Positions 31,000 to 39,046 of a stretch of 64,000 nt of DNA are shown here, piece by piece; position 1 is the stretch's first letter; the number at the start of each line of letters is the position of its first letter. A program made the translations under genes and the position numbers. This DNA is from Micromonospora sp. NBC_01796 (GTDB taxonomy: Bacteria; Actinomycetota; Actinomycetes; Mycobacteriales; Micromonosporaceae), in NCBI RefSeq assembly GCF_035917455.1, contig NZ_CP109078.1, forward strand, positions 2,542,001 through 2,606,000. Reading direction: 5' to 3'. The notes beneath the pieces are model-generated. The model saw only the letters and a program-made list of their open reading frames with translations, searched no databases and was not told the origin of the DNA.

Positions 31000-31596
31000 G
31001 TGAGCGGTCCGTTTCGGCTGCGGGTGGGGGAAATTCTGGACCTGACCGCCGGGAGCTATCTGATCAGTCCCGATCCGTCGAGCGCCAGGCTCACAAACCT
31101 TCGGGTACGTGTAAAGCACGTCCCGCCCGGCACCACCGGCTGGCAGGGCGACTGGCTGAGCCTGCTCGCCGTCGAACTGCTCCCCGGCGACGTCGACGGC
31201 CGGGACCTCGCCCTGGTGGTGCACCGCCGCGCCCTCACCGAACGACCACACCCGCAGCCGCCACCGGCCACACCGGCGGCACCGGCACCGGCACCGGTGC
31301 CAGCGCCGCCCGTTCGAGAACTGACCGGCGCGTTCGCGTCAGACCGGGGACTGCACATACCGCTGCGTCCGATGTGGTTCTGCCGTGTCGATGCGATGCC
31401 GTGGCCGTGTGCCGAGGCGCGGCTCGGGCTGACCGAGGGGTACCGGGGGCTGGAGATCAGTCTCTGCTGTTACCTCGCCATCCAGTTCCAGCAGGCGTTG
31501 ACCGACCTGCACACACTCAACCCGGACACCGCGCCGGAACCGCGCGCCCTCTACGAACGGTTCCTCGGCTGGGTGCAGGTACGCCGGAACCCGTGA
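31000..31596 (+). CDS. Hypothetical protein with C-terminal Cys/WPC motif
   Basis: 198 residues from a GTG overlapping the upstream TGA. Residues 1-85 form an unrecognised beta-rich part (FRLRVGEILDLTAG, then DWLSLLAVELLPGDVDGRDL). A Pro/Ala linker follows. The C-terminal part (MWFCRVDAMPWPCAEARLGL, then helices to LYERFLGWVQ) resembles a recurrent Micromonospora small domain with a CxxxxxWPC pattern. It might bind metal, but only two of four cysteines are seen. It is in an operon with the gene cut by the IS and with a 68-residue RHH-like gene. Confidence 0.6.
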   Translation: MSGPFRLRVGEILDLTAGSYLISPDPSSARLTNLRVRVKHVPPGTTGWQGDWLSLLAVELLPGDVDGRDLALVVHRRALTERPHPQPPPATPAAPAPAPVPAPPVRELTGAFASDRGLHIPLRPMWFCRVDAMPWPCAEARLGLTEGYRGLEISLCCYLAIQFQQALTDLHTLNPDTAPEPRALYERFLGWVQVRRNP

Positions 31597-31799
31597 GCGA
31601 GCTGACGAAGGTCACCGTCAACCTGACACCGGCAGCCGAGGCGGCGTTGACCAGACTTGCGGTTGTCCAGCGGGATACGCGTACCGATGCGTTGAACCGG
31701 GCTTTGCGACTGGCCGCGCTGATGCTCGACCTGGCCCCCGACGGACATTTCACGCTCGTCCAGCCGGACGGTTCAGTCGACCGCGTCCACCTTGTGTGA
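31593..31799 (+). CDS. Ribbon-helix-helix-like small protein
   Basis: 68 residues from a GTG overlapping the stop of the previous gene (GTGA). It begins with a strand KVTVNLTPAA, then helices EAALTRLAVVQRDTRTDALNRALRLAALML, as in CopG/MetJ-type antitoxin DNA-binding domains. The C-terminal end (FTLVQPDGSVDRVHLV) is extended. It may be a regulator or an antitoxin-like partner. No toxin is obvious in the operon. Confidence 0.6.
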   Translation: MSELTKVTVNLTPAAEAALTRLAVVQRDTRTDALNRALRLAALMLDLAPDGHFTLVQPDGSVDRVHLV

Positions 31800-31851
31800 G
31801 GAGCCAGGAGCACCGCCCCGCCCCGGTCGGGCCGTATGACGCGTCAATGTT

Positions 31852-31891
31852 GTACATCGTCTTTGAGGTACGTACATCAAAGACGATGTAC
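31852..31891. promoter_or_regulatory. 40-bp near-perfect palindrome upstream of the SDR gene
   Basis: 15-bp arms (31852-31866 GTACATCGTCTTTGA with 31877-31891) flank a core containing GTACGTAC on the same symmetry axis. Only one base pair breaks the 40-bp symmetry. It is likely a dimeric repressor operator, about 120 bp upstream of the SDR gene start. Confidence 0.6.
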
Positions 31892-32009
31892 GAGTCGAAG
31901 GCGTTAGTTTTCCCAGAGCGAGCGCCGGGCGAGGTCCGGTCGACTGCGGCCGAACGCGAGGTCCAATTTCCGCCGGACTCGCGACCGCTGATCGAGCACT
32001 CTTTCCTCC

Positions 32010-32753
32010 ATGCACACGACACTGGACGGAAAAGCGGCACTGGTGACCGGCGGCGGCCGGGGCATCGGGGCGGCGGTGGCGGTACGACTGGCCGAGAACG
32101 GCGCCGACGTCGCGTTCACCTATCAGCGCGATGCTGAGCACGCGGCACAGGTGGTGGAACAGATCAAGGCCACCGGGCGGCGGGCGTTCGCCATCCGGGC
32201 CGACAGCGCGGACGTGAACGCGTTGACCACGGCTGTGGATGACGTGGCGGGCGAGTTCGGCCGACTCGACATCCTGGTCAACAATGCCGGACTCTTTCTC
32301 GTCGCCCCGGTCGAGGATCTCGGACCGGCCGAGTTCGACAGTACGGTGGCGGTCAACGTGCGGGCACCGTTTGTCGCGGCGAAGGCGGCGGCCCGGCACA
32401 TGGTCGACGGCGGAAGAATCATCAACATCGGCAGCAACATGGCGGAGCGAGCGCCGTTTCCCGGTTTCTCGCTCTACGCGATGAGCAAGACCGCGCTGAT
32501 CGGGTTGACCAAGGGACTCGGGCGGGACCTCGGTCCGCGCGGCATCACCGTGAACCTGGTCAATCCCGGCCCGACCGATACCGACTCGAACCCGGCGGAC
32601 GGTCCCGCCGCCGAGACCATCCGGGGGTTCACCGCCCTGAACCGGTACGCCGCACCCGCCGAGATCGCGGCGGCCGTCGCCTTCCTCGCCAGCGACGACA
32701 GCCGGTACGTGACCGGCGCGTCCGTCAACGTCGACGGCGGCTTCACCATCTGA
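32010..32753 (+). CDS. SDR-family oxidoreductase
   Basis: 247 residues. The NAD(P) motif VTGGGRGIGAAVAVRLAE is at about 13-30, the NNAG motif in DILVNNAG, and the catalytic Ser/Tyr/Lys in NIGSNMAE and YAMSK. The C-terminal ending YVTGASVNVDGGFTI is typical of classical FabG-like SDR proteins. It would reduce a ketone or oxidise an alcohol. It follows the 40-bp palindrome and is likely regulated by it; the substrate is unknown. Confidence 0.9.
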   Translation: MHTTLDGKAALVTGGGRGIGAAVAVRLAENGADVAFTYQRDAEHAAQVVEQIKATGRRAFAIRADSADVNALTTAVDDVAGEFGRLDILVNNAGLFLVAPVEDLGPAEFDSTVAVNVRAPFVAAKAAARHMVDGGRIINIGSNMAERAPFPGFSLYAMSKTALIGLTKGLGRDLGPRGITVNLVNPGPTDTDSNPADGPAAETIRGFTALNRYAAPAEIAAAVAFLASDDSRYVTGASVNVDGGFTI

Positions 32754-32766
32754 ACCGGCCCGCGTG

Positions 32767-32797
32767 AGCCCCCGCCCACAGAAGCCGTGCGGGGGCT
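32767..32797. terminator. Convergent hairpin terminator
   Basis: AGCCCCCGC (32767-32775) pairs with GCGGGGGCT (32789-32797). It lies between the SDR and XRE stop codons and serves both. Confidence 0.7.
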
Positions 32798-32817
32798 GAC
32801 GCGTCGGCACGGCCTGG

Positions 32818-33090
32818 CTACGAGGCCAGCCGGTCCGGCAGGCGTACGGGCGCGGCGAGCGCGTCGGCCAGGTCGTTGAGGTCCAGGTCGAGCACCTCCG
32901 CGAGCGCGGCGACGGTGAAGAAGGCGGGGGTCGCGATCGCCCCCCGCTCGATCTTGCGCAGGGTGTCCAGGGAGATGCCGGCGCGCAGCGCCACCTGGGC
33001 GGCACTGCGGGTGCCCCGGGCCCGTTGCAGGATCCGGCCCAGCGCGAGTCCCCGTTCCCGTTCGTCCTCGGTCAGCGGTGTACGAACCAT
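32818..33090 (-). CDS. XRE-family helix-turn-helix regulator
   Basis: 90 residues. A Cro/CI-type HTH lies at about 16-75 (LGRILQRARGTRSAAQVALR, ISLDTLRKIERGAIATPAFF). The C-terminal tail is short. It is divergent from map with a 35-bp gap that contains a small palindrome, so it probably represses itself and perhaps map. Confidence 0.85.
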   Translation of the reverse strand: MVRTPLTEDERERGLALGRILQRARGTRSAAQVALRAGISLDTLRKIERGAIATPAFFTVAALAEVLDLDLNDLADALAAPVRLPDRLAS

Positions 33091-33109
33091 GGCCTGGATA
33101 GTAATCCTA

Positions 33110-33121
33110 GTATTAAAATAC
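33110..33121. promoter_or_regulatory. AT-rich palindrome in the XRE-map gap
   Basis: GTATTAAAATAC is a 12-bp perfect palindrome between divergent starts at 33090 and 33126, in an AT-rich stretch that must hold both promoters. The map mRNA must be nearly leaderless. Confidence 0.45.
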
Positions 33122-33125
33122 CAGC

Positions 33126-33893
33126 ATGGTTGTGCTCAAGTCAGAAGCCGAGATCGCGACGATGCGGGAAGCCGGTCGGGTCGTCGCCAACACCCTGGCC
33201 GCGGTTGCCGCCGCAGCCCGGGTCGGCGTACGCCTGATCGATCTCGACGAACTCGCCGCCGGGCTCATCGCCAGCGGTGGCGCCAAGCCGTCGTTCCTGA
33301 ACTACCACCCCGCCTGGGCACCGATCCCCTACCCGGGCGTGCTGTGCCTGTCGGTCAACGACGACATCGTGCACGGCATCCCCGGCCGCCGGGCGCTGGC
33401 CGAGGGGGACCTGCTCTCCATCGACTGCGGGGCCTACATCGACGGCTACCACGGCGACGCGGCGATCACCGTCGGCATCGGGCAGATCGACGAGGCCGCC
33501 CGACGGCTCTCCGACGCCACCGACCGGGCCCTCGCCGCCGGCATCGCCGCCGCCAGGGTCGGCGCCCGGATAGGCGACATCTCCCACGCCGTCGAGACCG
33601 TCGCCCGTGAAACCGGGTACGGACTGCCGGACGGCCTCGGCGGTCACGGCGTCGGCAAGGCCATGCACGAGGCGCCCTCGGTGCCGAACACCGGCCCGGC
33701 GGGCCAGGGCATGCCGCTGTCCGAGGGGCTGGTGATCGCGATCGAGCCGATGCTGCTCGAAGGCGGCGGGAACCGGTGCCGGACCCTGGCGGACGGTTGG
33801 ACCATCGCCACCGTCGACGGCAGCCGGGCGGCCCACTTCGAACACACCATCGCCGTCACCGCCGACGGCCCGGTCATTCTGACCGCACCCTGA
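33126..33893 (+). CDS. map: Type I methionine aminopeptidase
   Basis: 255 residues. It removes the initiator Met from new proteins. The metal ligands are visible in order: Asp in LSIDCGAYIDG and GDAAIT, His in GHGVGKAMHE, Glu in VIAIEPML and Glu in FEHTIAVT. The typical adjacent conserved GKAMHEAPSVPN is intact. It probably is an accessory copy, because the main map gene is normally in the ribosomal-protein operon with adk. It is divergent from an XRE gene and overlaps the DUF4386 gene by 20 bases. Confidence 0.9.
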   Translation: MVVLKSEAEIATMREAGRVVANTLAAVAAAARVGVRLIDLDELAAGLIASGGAKPSFLNYHPAWAPIPYPGVLCLSVNDDIVHGIPGRRALAEGDLLSIDCGAYIDGYHGDAAITVGIGQIDEAARRLSDATDRALAAGIAAARVGARIGDISHAVETVARETGYGLPDGLGGHGVGKAMHEAPSVPNTGPAGQGMPLSEGLVIAIEPMLLEGGGNRCRTLADGWTIATVDGSRAAHFEHTIAVTADGPVILTAP

Positions 33894-34584
33894 CCGGCAC
33901 CGCCGCCTCGCGCGGCGGTTCGGCCAGCGCCCCCGGGTGTACGCCACGGACGAGCAGGTAGCCGATCATCCAGAACTCGCCCACGGTCGCCGGGATCACG
34001 AGGGCGTCGGCGACCACGCCCGCGTCGGGGGCGAGGTATCCGACAAACGCCCCGAGTACGTACCCGACGCCGCCCACGATGAGGATCCACCCCAGGGCGC
34101 GGGGCATGAATCCCGAGCGGTGCACGCACACTCCCATCGGGATGAGCCACAGTCCGAAGAAGAGTCCGCCCACCGTCCACAGATGGCCGCTGATGACGTA
34201 CATGAGTTGGGCGGTGGTCGCCGGGTCGCCGAAGGGTGCGACGGCCACCTCGGTCGCGGTCGCGAGCAGGGCCGCGCTGCCGAGGACCGCGACGGCGTTG
34301 ACCAGGCCGAAGGCGGCGATGCTGGCGGCGGCGACGGAATCGACCGTACGGAACAGCCGGTAGAACCAGACCGCGGTGAGCGTCTGGGTGAGCACGACGA
34401 GCAGTTCGAGGGCGATCCCGGCGCGTGCCAGGGACTCGTGCTCGACCAGGTTGGCCAGGGTCGCACTCGGGTCGTCGGCCACGAAGAGTTGCTGACGGAT
34501 GGTCAGGAAACCGAGTGCTCCGGTGACGGCGAGGCCGAGATAGAACAGCCCGGTCGCGCGCGCGGTACGGACCAACGGGTGCAT
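33874..34584 (-). CDS. DUF4386-family integral membrane protein
   Basis: 236 residues with six to seven predicted helices. The first is TGLFYLGLAVTGALGFLTI, preceded by MHPLVRTARA. Conserved segments include LTQTLTAVWFYRLFR and SGHLWTVGGLFFGLWLIPMG, matching DUF4386. It is divergent from the TetR gene, with a shared twin operator between, and so likely is the target of that repressor. The 3' end overlaps the end of map on the other strand. Confidence 0.85.
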   Translation of the reverse strand: MHPLVRTARATGLFYLGLAVTGALGFLTIRQQLFVADDPSATLANLVEHESLARAGIALELLVVLTQTLTAVWFYRLFRTVDSVAAASIAAFGLVNAVAVLGSAALLATATEVAVAPFGDPATTAQLMYVISGHLWTVGGLFFGLWLIPMGVCVHRSGFMPRALGWILIVGGVGYVLGAFVGYLAPDAGVVADALVIPATVGEFWMIGYLLVRGVHPGALAEPPREAAVPVRVRSE

Positions 34585-34603
34585 GGTGGCTCCTTCGGGT
34601 GAG

Positions 34604-34636
34604 CCTTACAACGTAAGGTAACCATACAATGTAAGG
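34604..34636. promoter_or_regulatory. TetR-type twin operator
   Basis: CCTTACAACGTAAGG (34604-34618) and CCATACAATGTAAGG (34622-34636) are two similar palindromic half-sites about GGTAACC. The sequence lies between the divergent DUF4386 and TetR starts, a classic TetR-family layout. Confidence 0.75.
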
Positions 34637-34657
34637 CCACGAGAGGGAAGAGGATCG

Positions 34658-35347
34658 ATGGCAGCGAAGAGACCTCGGGAGCCGCTGAGCCGCGAGCGCG
34701 CCCTCGCGGTGGCGATCGCCATCGCCGACAAGGAGGGGATCCCGGCGCTGACCATGCGTCGCCTCGCCACCGAACTCGGCGTCGAGGCCATGTCGCTCTA
34801 CCACCACCTCCCCGGCAAGGAGGGCCTGCTCGACGGCCTCGCCGAGGCCGTCATCGCCCAGATCGAGGCCGAGGTCGCCCGCACGGCAGAGACAGGGTCC
34901 AAAAAGGATTGGCGTACGCGACTGCGCCGGCGGTTCCTCTCGGCGCGCGAGGTCATGCTCCGTCACCCCTGGGCGCCCGCCCTGCTCAGCTCCCGCCCCA
35001 CCATCCCCACAGCCGTGTACGCCTATTACGACGCGATCGTGGCCACCCTGGTCGACGGCGGATTCTCGTACCGGATCGCCCACCGAGCGATCCACGCGTT
35101 CGGCAGCCTGGCCCTCGGGTTCGCCCAGGAGATCTTCCGTCCCGCGTCGGCGGGCGGGAACACGGACGTCGACGTCGCGGAGGCGGACCTGGCCGCCATG
35201 GCCGGGGCGCTGCCCCACCTGACCGCGATGGTCGCGGCCGAACTGCACGACCTGTCCGACCCCACGCTGGGCTGGTGCGACAGCCAGGTCGAGTTCGAGT
35301 ACACCCTCGACCTGCTCCTCGACGGACTCGAACGCGACCGCGGCTGA
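34658..35347 (+). CDS. TetR/AcrR-family regulator with TetR-C-type ligand domain
   Basis: 229 residues. The N-terminal HTH covers about 10-60 (SRERALAVAIAIADKEGIPALTM, then ATELGVEAMSLYHHLPGKEGL); MSLYHHL is typical of the TetR proper/TetR_C class. The C-terminal helical domain is TWRTR-like with a long core (WAPALLSSRP to LLDGL). GAGGGAA at about 34648 supports the ATG. It is divergent from DUF4386, and the operator lies between them. Confidence 0.9.
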   Translation: MAAKRPREPLSRERALAVAIAIADKEGIPALTMRRLATELGVEAMSLYHHLPGKEGLLDGLAEAVIAQIEAEVARTAETGSKKDWRTRLRRRFLSAREVMLRHPWAPALLSSRPTIPTAVYAYYDAIVATLVDGGFSYRIAHRAIHAFGSLALGFAQEIFRPASAGGNTDVDVAEADLAAMAGALPHLTAMVAAELHDLSDPTLGWCDSQVEFEYTLDLLLDGLERDRG

Positions 35348-35395
35348 CGCGTTCCGGACCGGAAGTGTGACCGGGGTCACGTCGGGAGGAGAACC

Positions 35396-35977
35396 GTGGA
35401 GCAGGTGCGGTTCGTCTTGCCTGATGTGAGACGAAGCTTGGACGGACTCGACGAGGGTGAGTTGCTGCGTCGCGTCGCCCGGGGCGATCGGCGCGCCTTC
35501 GACGAGTTGTACCGGCGTACGGCGCCGTGGTTGACCGCGCGGTTGCGGCGGCGGTGCGCCGACGAGGACGTGGTGGCCGAGGTCCTCCAGGAGACGTACC
35601 TCGCGGTGTGGCGCTCCGCCGGAAGTCAGGCGCACGCGGTGGCCGGAGGCAGTGCGATCGGCTGGTTGTGGACGATCGCCGCCCACCGGCTGGTGGACGC
35701 GTTCCGGCACCGGGCCCGGCGCGATCGGGTGCCGGCGGTGCAGACCTTCGAGACGGTGGCTCCGGCGGCCGAGGAGGAGGCACTGGCCGGCGAGATCGGC
35801 GCCGATATGGAGCGGGCCCTGCTGGCGTTGCCTGCAGAACTGCGTCAGGTCCTGCGCGCGATGGTCCTCGACGGATTGACCACCCGCGAGACCTCACTGC
35901 TGCTCGGCATGCCGGAAGGAACCGTGAAGACCCGCGCCCGGCGGGCCCGGATCGCAATGCGGGAGGCACTGTCATGA
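35396..35977 (+). CDS. ECF-type sigma factor
   Basis: 193 residues from a GTG with GGGAGGAG in front. Region 2 is at about 25-95 (LLRRVARGDRRAFDELYRRT, DVVAEVLQETYLAVWR), and region 4 at about 135-190 (LPAELRQVLRAMVLDGLTTR, ETSLLLGMPEGTVKTRARRAR). The ATGA overlap with the next gene couples it to its putative anti-sigma factor. It probably directs its own operon, as is usual for ECF pairs; no -35 motif was defined by eye. Confidence 0.9.
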   Translation: MEQVRFVLPDVRRSLDGLDEGELLRRVARGDRRAFDELYRRTAPWLTARLRRRCADEDVVAEVLQETYLAVWRSAGSQAHAVAGGSAIGWLWTIAAHRLVDAFRHRARRDRVPAVQTFETVAPAAEEEALAGEIGADMERALLALPAELRQVLRAMVLDGLTTRETSLLLGMPEGTVKTRARRARIAMREALS

Positions 35978-36768
35978 CCACTCACCCCACACCGGCACTG
36001 ATCTCCCGGTACGCCGAGGGTGACACCGGTCTCGACGACGCCACCGCCTGGGCGGTGGAGGCCCACCTGGAGTCGTGCGCCGCCTGCCGGGCCCTGCTGG
36101 CCGACGCCGTCGACCCGGGCACCCGGGACCTGTTGGATCGGGTGGCCGCCGGAATCGCCACCGGAATCGCCACCGGCCCGGCTCCGACGCGTCACCGCCG
36201 GCTGCGGCGTACGGGGGTCACCGGACGGGTCCTGCCCTGGCTGCTCACGGCGGCCACGCTGATGCTGGTGGCCGTCCTGTTCGAGCGGACCTTCGTCAGC
36301 ATGCCCTCCCTGGTGCTGCTGATCGCCCCGATGGTGCCACTGCTGCCCGTGGCGGCGGCCTGGAGCAGGCGCCTCGATCCGGCCTGGGAGCTGATGGCCA
36401 CCACGCCCCGTACGGGGTTGTGGCTGCTGTTGCGCCGTACGTTGGCGGTGCTGGTGGCGGTCGTTCCGGTGCTGGCGGTGGCGGGTTGGGGAACAGGACA
36501 CTCCCCGGCGCTGTGGCTGCTGCCGTCGCTGGGCTTCACCGCCGGGACCCTGGCGCTGGGCGGGTTGGTCGGGGTGGACCGGGCCGCGCTCGTACTGGCG
36601 GTCACCTGGTCCGTGGCGGTGGTGGCGCCGAGCCTGGCCAGCCGGCAGCTCCCGGCCATCCTGGCCGACGGCAGTTGGCCCGGATGGACGGTGGTCACCG
36701 TCGCGATGGCGGCCGTGGTGCTCCTCCGGGCGGGCGAATACCGCCGTCTCGGCGTCGACCGGACCTGA
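35974..36768 (+). CDS. Membrane anti-sigma factor with zinc-finger (zf-HC2-like)
   Basis: 264 residues. Residues 1-45 carry the HxxxCxxC anti-sigma zinc site in VEAHLESCAACRALLADAV. After a disordered repeat (GIATGIATGPAP) come about five to six hydrophobic helices (VLPWLLTAATLMLVAVLF, LVLLIAPMVPLLPVAAAW, LAVLVAVVPVLAVAGW and others). It overlaps the sigma gene by the ATGA junction. It likely holds the sigma factor at the membrane and may also interact with the following ABC transporter. Confidence 0.85.
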   Translation: MTTHPTPALISRYAEGDTGLDDATAWAVEAHLESCAACRALLADAVDPGTRDLLDRVAAGIATGIATGPAPTRHRRLRRTGVTGRVLPWLLTAATLMLVAVLFERTFVSMPSLVLLIAPMVPLLPVAAAWSRRLDPAWELMATTPRTGLWLLLRRTLAVLVAVVPVLAVAGWGTGHSPALWLLPSLGFTAGTLALGGLVGVDRAALVLAVTWSVAVVAPSLASRQLPAILADGSWPGWTVVTVAMAAVVLLRAGEYRRLGVDRT

Positions 36769-36857
36769 TCCCGCTCGACCGAACACCCCTGCATCCCGTC
36801 CGACGGGAGCACTCCGACGTCCGCGAGGACGTACCAGGCATGACGAATGGAGAGATC

Positions 36858-37661
36858 ATGATGCGTACGGTCAGCGTGGCGGAGACCGCACCGACCACCT
36901 ACGCGTGGGCCGTGCACGCCGAGAAACTGCAGGTCCGAGCCGGCCGGCACCTGGCGGTCAACGGGCTCGACCTGGCGCTGGGCACCGGCGTGCACGGACT
37001 GCTCGGACCCAACGGTGCCGGCAAGACGACGCTGATGCGAGCCCTGGCCACGGTGCTGAAACCCGCCGGAGGGCGGCTGACCCTGCTCGGCGAGGACGTC
37101 ACCGGCAACGCCGACCTGCCCAAGGTACGCCGCAGCCTGGGCTACCTCCCGCAGCAGTTCGGCTTCTACCCGCGCTTCACCGTCCGGGAGTTCGTCGAGT
37201 ACATGGCCTGGCTCAAGGAGATGCCCAGGACGGTCGTCCCCGGCGCGGTGCAACGGGCCATCGAACGGGTGGGCCTGGCCGACCGCGCCGACTCCCGGAT
37301 GAAGACCCTCTCCGGGGGCATGCTGCGCCGCGCCGGCATCGCCCAGGCGATCGTCAACGACCCGGAGGTGCTGCTGCTCGACGAGCCGACGGTCGGCCTG
37401 GACCCGGAACAGCGCCTCGACTTCCGCGAGTTGCTGCGCGAGATCGGTGTGGACAGTTGCGTACTCGTCTCCACCCACCTGGTCGAAGACGTCGCGGTGG
37501 CCTGCACCGACGTGGTGCTGGTCAACGAGGGTCGGTTGGTGTGGCAGGGCACCGCCGGACAACTGGCCCAGCAGGGAGGCCCCGGCGACGCCGGTGACAG
37601 CGCCACCGAGCGCGGGTACTCGGCGTTGCTCCGGGCCCATCGTGGGCAGGTGTCGGCATGA
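36858..37661 (+). CDS. ABC transporter ATP-binding protein (ABC-2 type)
   Basis: About 267 residues. Walker A LLGPNGAGKTT, Q-loop YLPQQFGFYPRF, signature LSGGMLRR, Walker B LLLDEPTVGLDPE and the His-switch VSTHLVED are all clear. The GPNGAGK and GLDPE forms are typical of ABC-2 exporters such as DrrA, CcmA or YadG. GGAG at 36849 precedes the ATG at 36858; ATG at 36840 or 36861 are alternatives. Its stop overlaps the ATG of the permease gene. Confidence 0.9.
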   Translation: MMRTVSVAETAPTTYAWAVHAEKLQVRAGRHLAVNGLDLALGTGVHGLLGPNGAGKTTLMRALATVLKPAGGRLTLLGEDVTGNADLPKVRRSLGYLPQQFGFYPRFTVREFVEYMAWLKEMPRTVVPGAVQRAIERVGLADRADSRMKTLSGGMLRRAGIAQAIVNDPEVLLLDEPTVGLDPEQRLDFRELLREIGVDSCVLVSTHLVEDVAVACTDVVLVNEGRLVWQGTAGQLAQQGGPGDAGDSATERGYSALLRAHRGQVSA

Positions 37662-39046
37662 CGGGGCGGTTCCTGCGCGTCGAGCTGCGCCGCTCGGCGG
37701 CCGGCGGCATCGCCCTGTTGATGCTGGTGGTCGGCACGGCGATGCTGCTGTCGTCCACCCAGTTCTTCGCCGGGCGGTGGATGCAACTGGCGGTCAACAC
37801 CCGGTCGATGCTGATGGTGCTCCTGCCGTTGGCGCTGGCCGGTGGAGCGTGGCTGGGCCGGCGGGAGACACGTCACCGGGTCGACGAGCTGTTCGCCAGC
37901 ACCGTCAGGCCCCGGTGGCACCGTGTCGTCCCGACCGCCGGCGCGCTCGCGATCGCGGTGGTGACCGCGTACGTCCTGGTGTTCCTCATCGCGGCCGGAT
38001 GGGTGGTGCCGACATCGGAATACTTCCCGACCGCCGCGATCGTCGTCACCTCGGTCGGGGCCCTGTCCCTGGTCGCCGCCGGTTGGCTCGGGATGGCCGC
38101 CGGCCGAGCGGTGCCCCGGGTGATCACCGCGCCCGTCCTTGCCGTGATCGGGTTCGCCCTGGTGGGGTTGGCTCCGGAGCTGGTGATGACGCCCGACCTC
38201 AACGCCGAAATTGCCAGATTCCGGCCCGAGCCCTCGGCGGTGCTGCTCGTACCGGTCTTCAGCGGCGGCCTGGACGACCTCCAGACGATCGTGACGCGGA
38301 TCAGCCTGCTCCAGACGCTGTGGCTGGTGGCCCTCGCGACCACCGGACTGCTGCTGCTGAGCGCGGTCGGCCGGCGTGCCACCGTACTGGCCGTACTCCC
38401 GGCGGTGCTCGGCGCGGCGGTGGCCGTACCGCTCCTGCCGGCCGGCGGGACCCGCGGGGCAGCCGCCGTCGACCCGGTCGCCGCCGAGCTGGTCTGTGAC
38501 GCAGAAGGCCCGCAGGTCTGCGTGACGCGGGTGCACGCCGGGCTCCTGCCGGACCTCGTCGGCCCGGCCCGGCAGGCACTGACCATGATGGCGGCGAAGC
38601 TACCCAACGCCCCCACCCGGGCGGTGCAGAGCCAACAGGTCGCGTACTGGGCGCAGCTCGTCCCGGACTCGGCCCCGCCCCGGCACCAGGCCGACACGAT
38701 CGTCTTCGACACCCCCACCATCGGCCGCACCGGGCACGCCGAGCTTTCCGCCGATTTCCTGCCGTCCCTGCTGCTGGCTCCGTGGGAGCAGGAATGCGGC
38801 GAAGGGTCGGACCTCGACGAGGCGTACCTCGCCCAGGTGGTCGCCGCCGCCTGGCTCAGTGGTCAACCACCAACCCCGCCGCCGGGCTGGGAACCAGTGG
38901 AAACAGAGCAGGCGAAGACCGCGTACGAGGCGTTGATGGCCCTGCCGGAGGCCGAGCAGCAGCGTCGGATGGCGGCGGCACGCGACGCCGCCATGGACTG
39001 CCGGGCCGACGGCCTCCTGGCGATCCTGCCGGAGGAGAACTCATGA
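37658..39046 (+). CDS. ABC-2-type permease, large
   Basis: 462 residues. About six helices lie in the N-terminal half (GGIALLMLVVGTAMLL, MLMVLLPLALAGGAWLG, LAIAVVTAYVLVFLIAAGWVV, GLLLLSAVGRRATVLAVL), followed by a long extracytoplasmic region with paired cysteines (LVCDAEGPQVCVTR) and a C-terminal helical part. It overlaps both the ATPase stop and the next ATG (ATGA). The large external domain after the helices is unusual for a plain ABC-2 permease. Confidence 0.75.
   Translation: MTGRFLRVELRRSAAGGIALLMLVVGTAMLLSSTQFFAGRWMQLAVNTRSMLMVLLPLALAGGAWLGRRETRHRVDELFASTVRPRWHRVVPTAGALAIAVVTAYVLVFLIAAGWVVPTSEYFPTAAIVVTSVGALSLVAAGWLGMAAGRAVPRVITAPVLAVIGFALVGLAPELVMTPDLNAEIARFRPEPSAVLLVPVFSGGLDDLQTIVTRISLLQTLWLVALATTGLLLLSAVGRRATVLAVLPAVLGAAVAVPLLPAGGTRGAAAVDPVAAELVCDAEGPQVCVTRVHAGLLPDLVGPARQALTMMAAKLPNAPTRAVQSQQVAYWAQLVPDSAPPRHQADTIVFDTPTIGRTGHAELSADFLPSLLLAPWEQECGEGSDLDEAYLAQVVAAAWLSGQPPTPPPGWEPVETEQAKTAYEALMALPEAEQQRRMAAARDAAMDCRADGLLAILPEENS

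Larger units (their letters stand above)
29470..31003 (+). pseudogene. Small gene interrupted by an IS481-like element
   Basis: A perfect AGGAGG (29458-29463) six bases upstream supports the ATG at 29470. The left fragment starts MFRTIRDWWTTHRSNPAKIK and runs 30 codons to the target duplication; the IS then gives a false 44-residue end at 29604. Removing the element and one duplication copy joins the frame to 40 codons at 30881-31003. This restores a 70-residue protein whose right part has RIMTLGQLTAYRVVRS and whose TGA overlaps the GTG of the next gene (GTGA). The frame fits at both sides, so this is a disrupted first operon gene. The function of the intact protein is unknown. Confidence 0.65.

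Noticed and set aside
31593-31799. Toxin-antitoxin operon with the RHH-like gene as antitoxin
   Set aside because: No gene with a toxin fold is adjacent; the partner protein with a WPC motif is not a known toxin.
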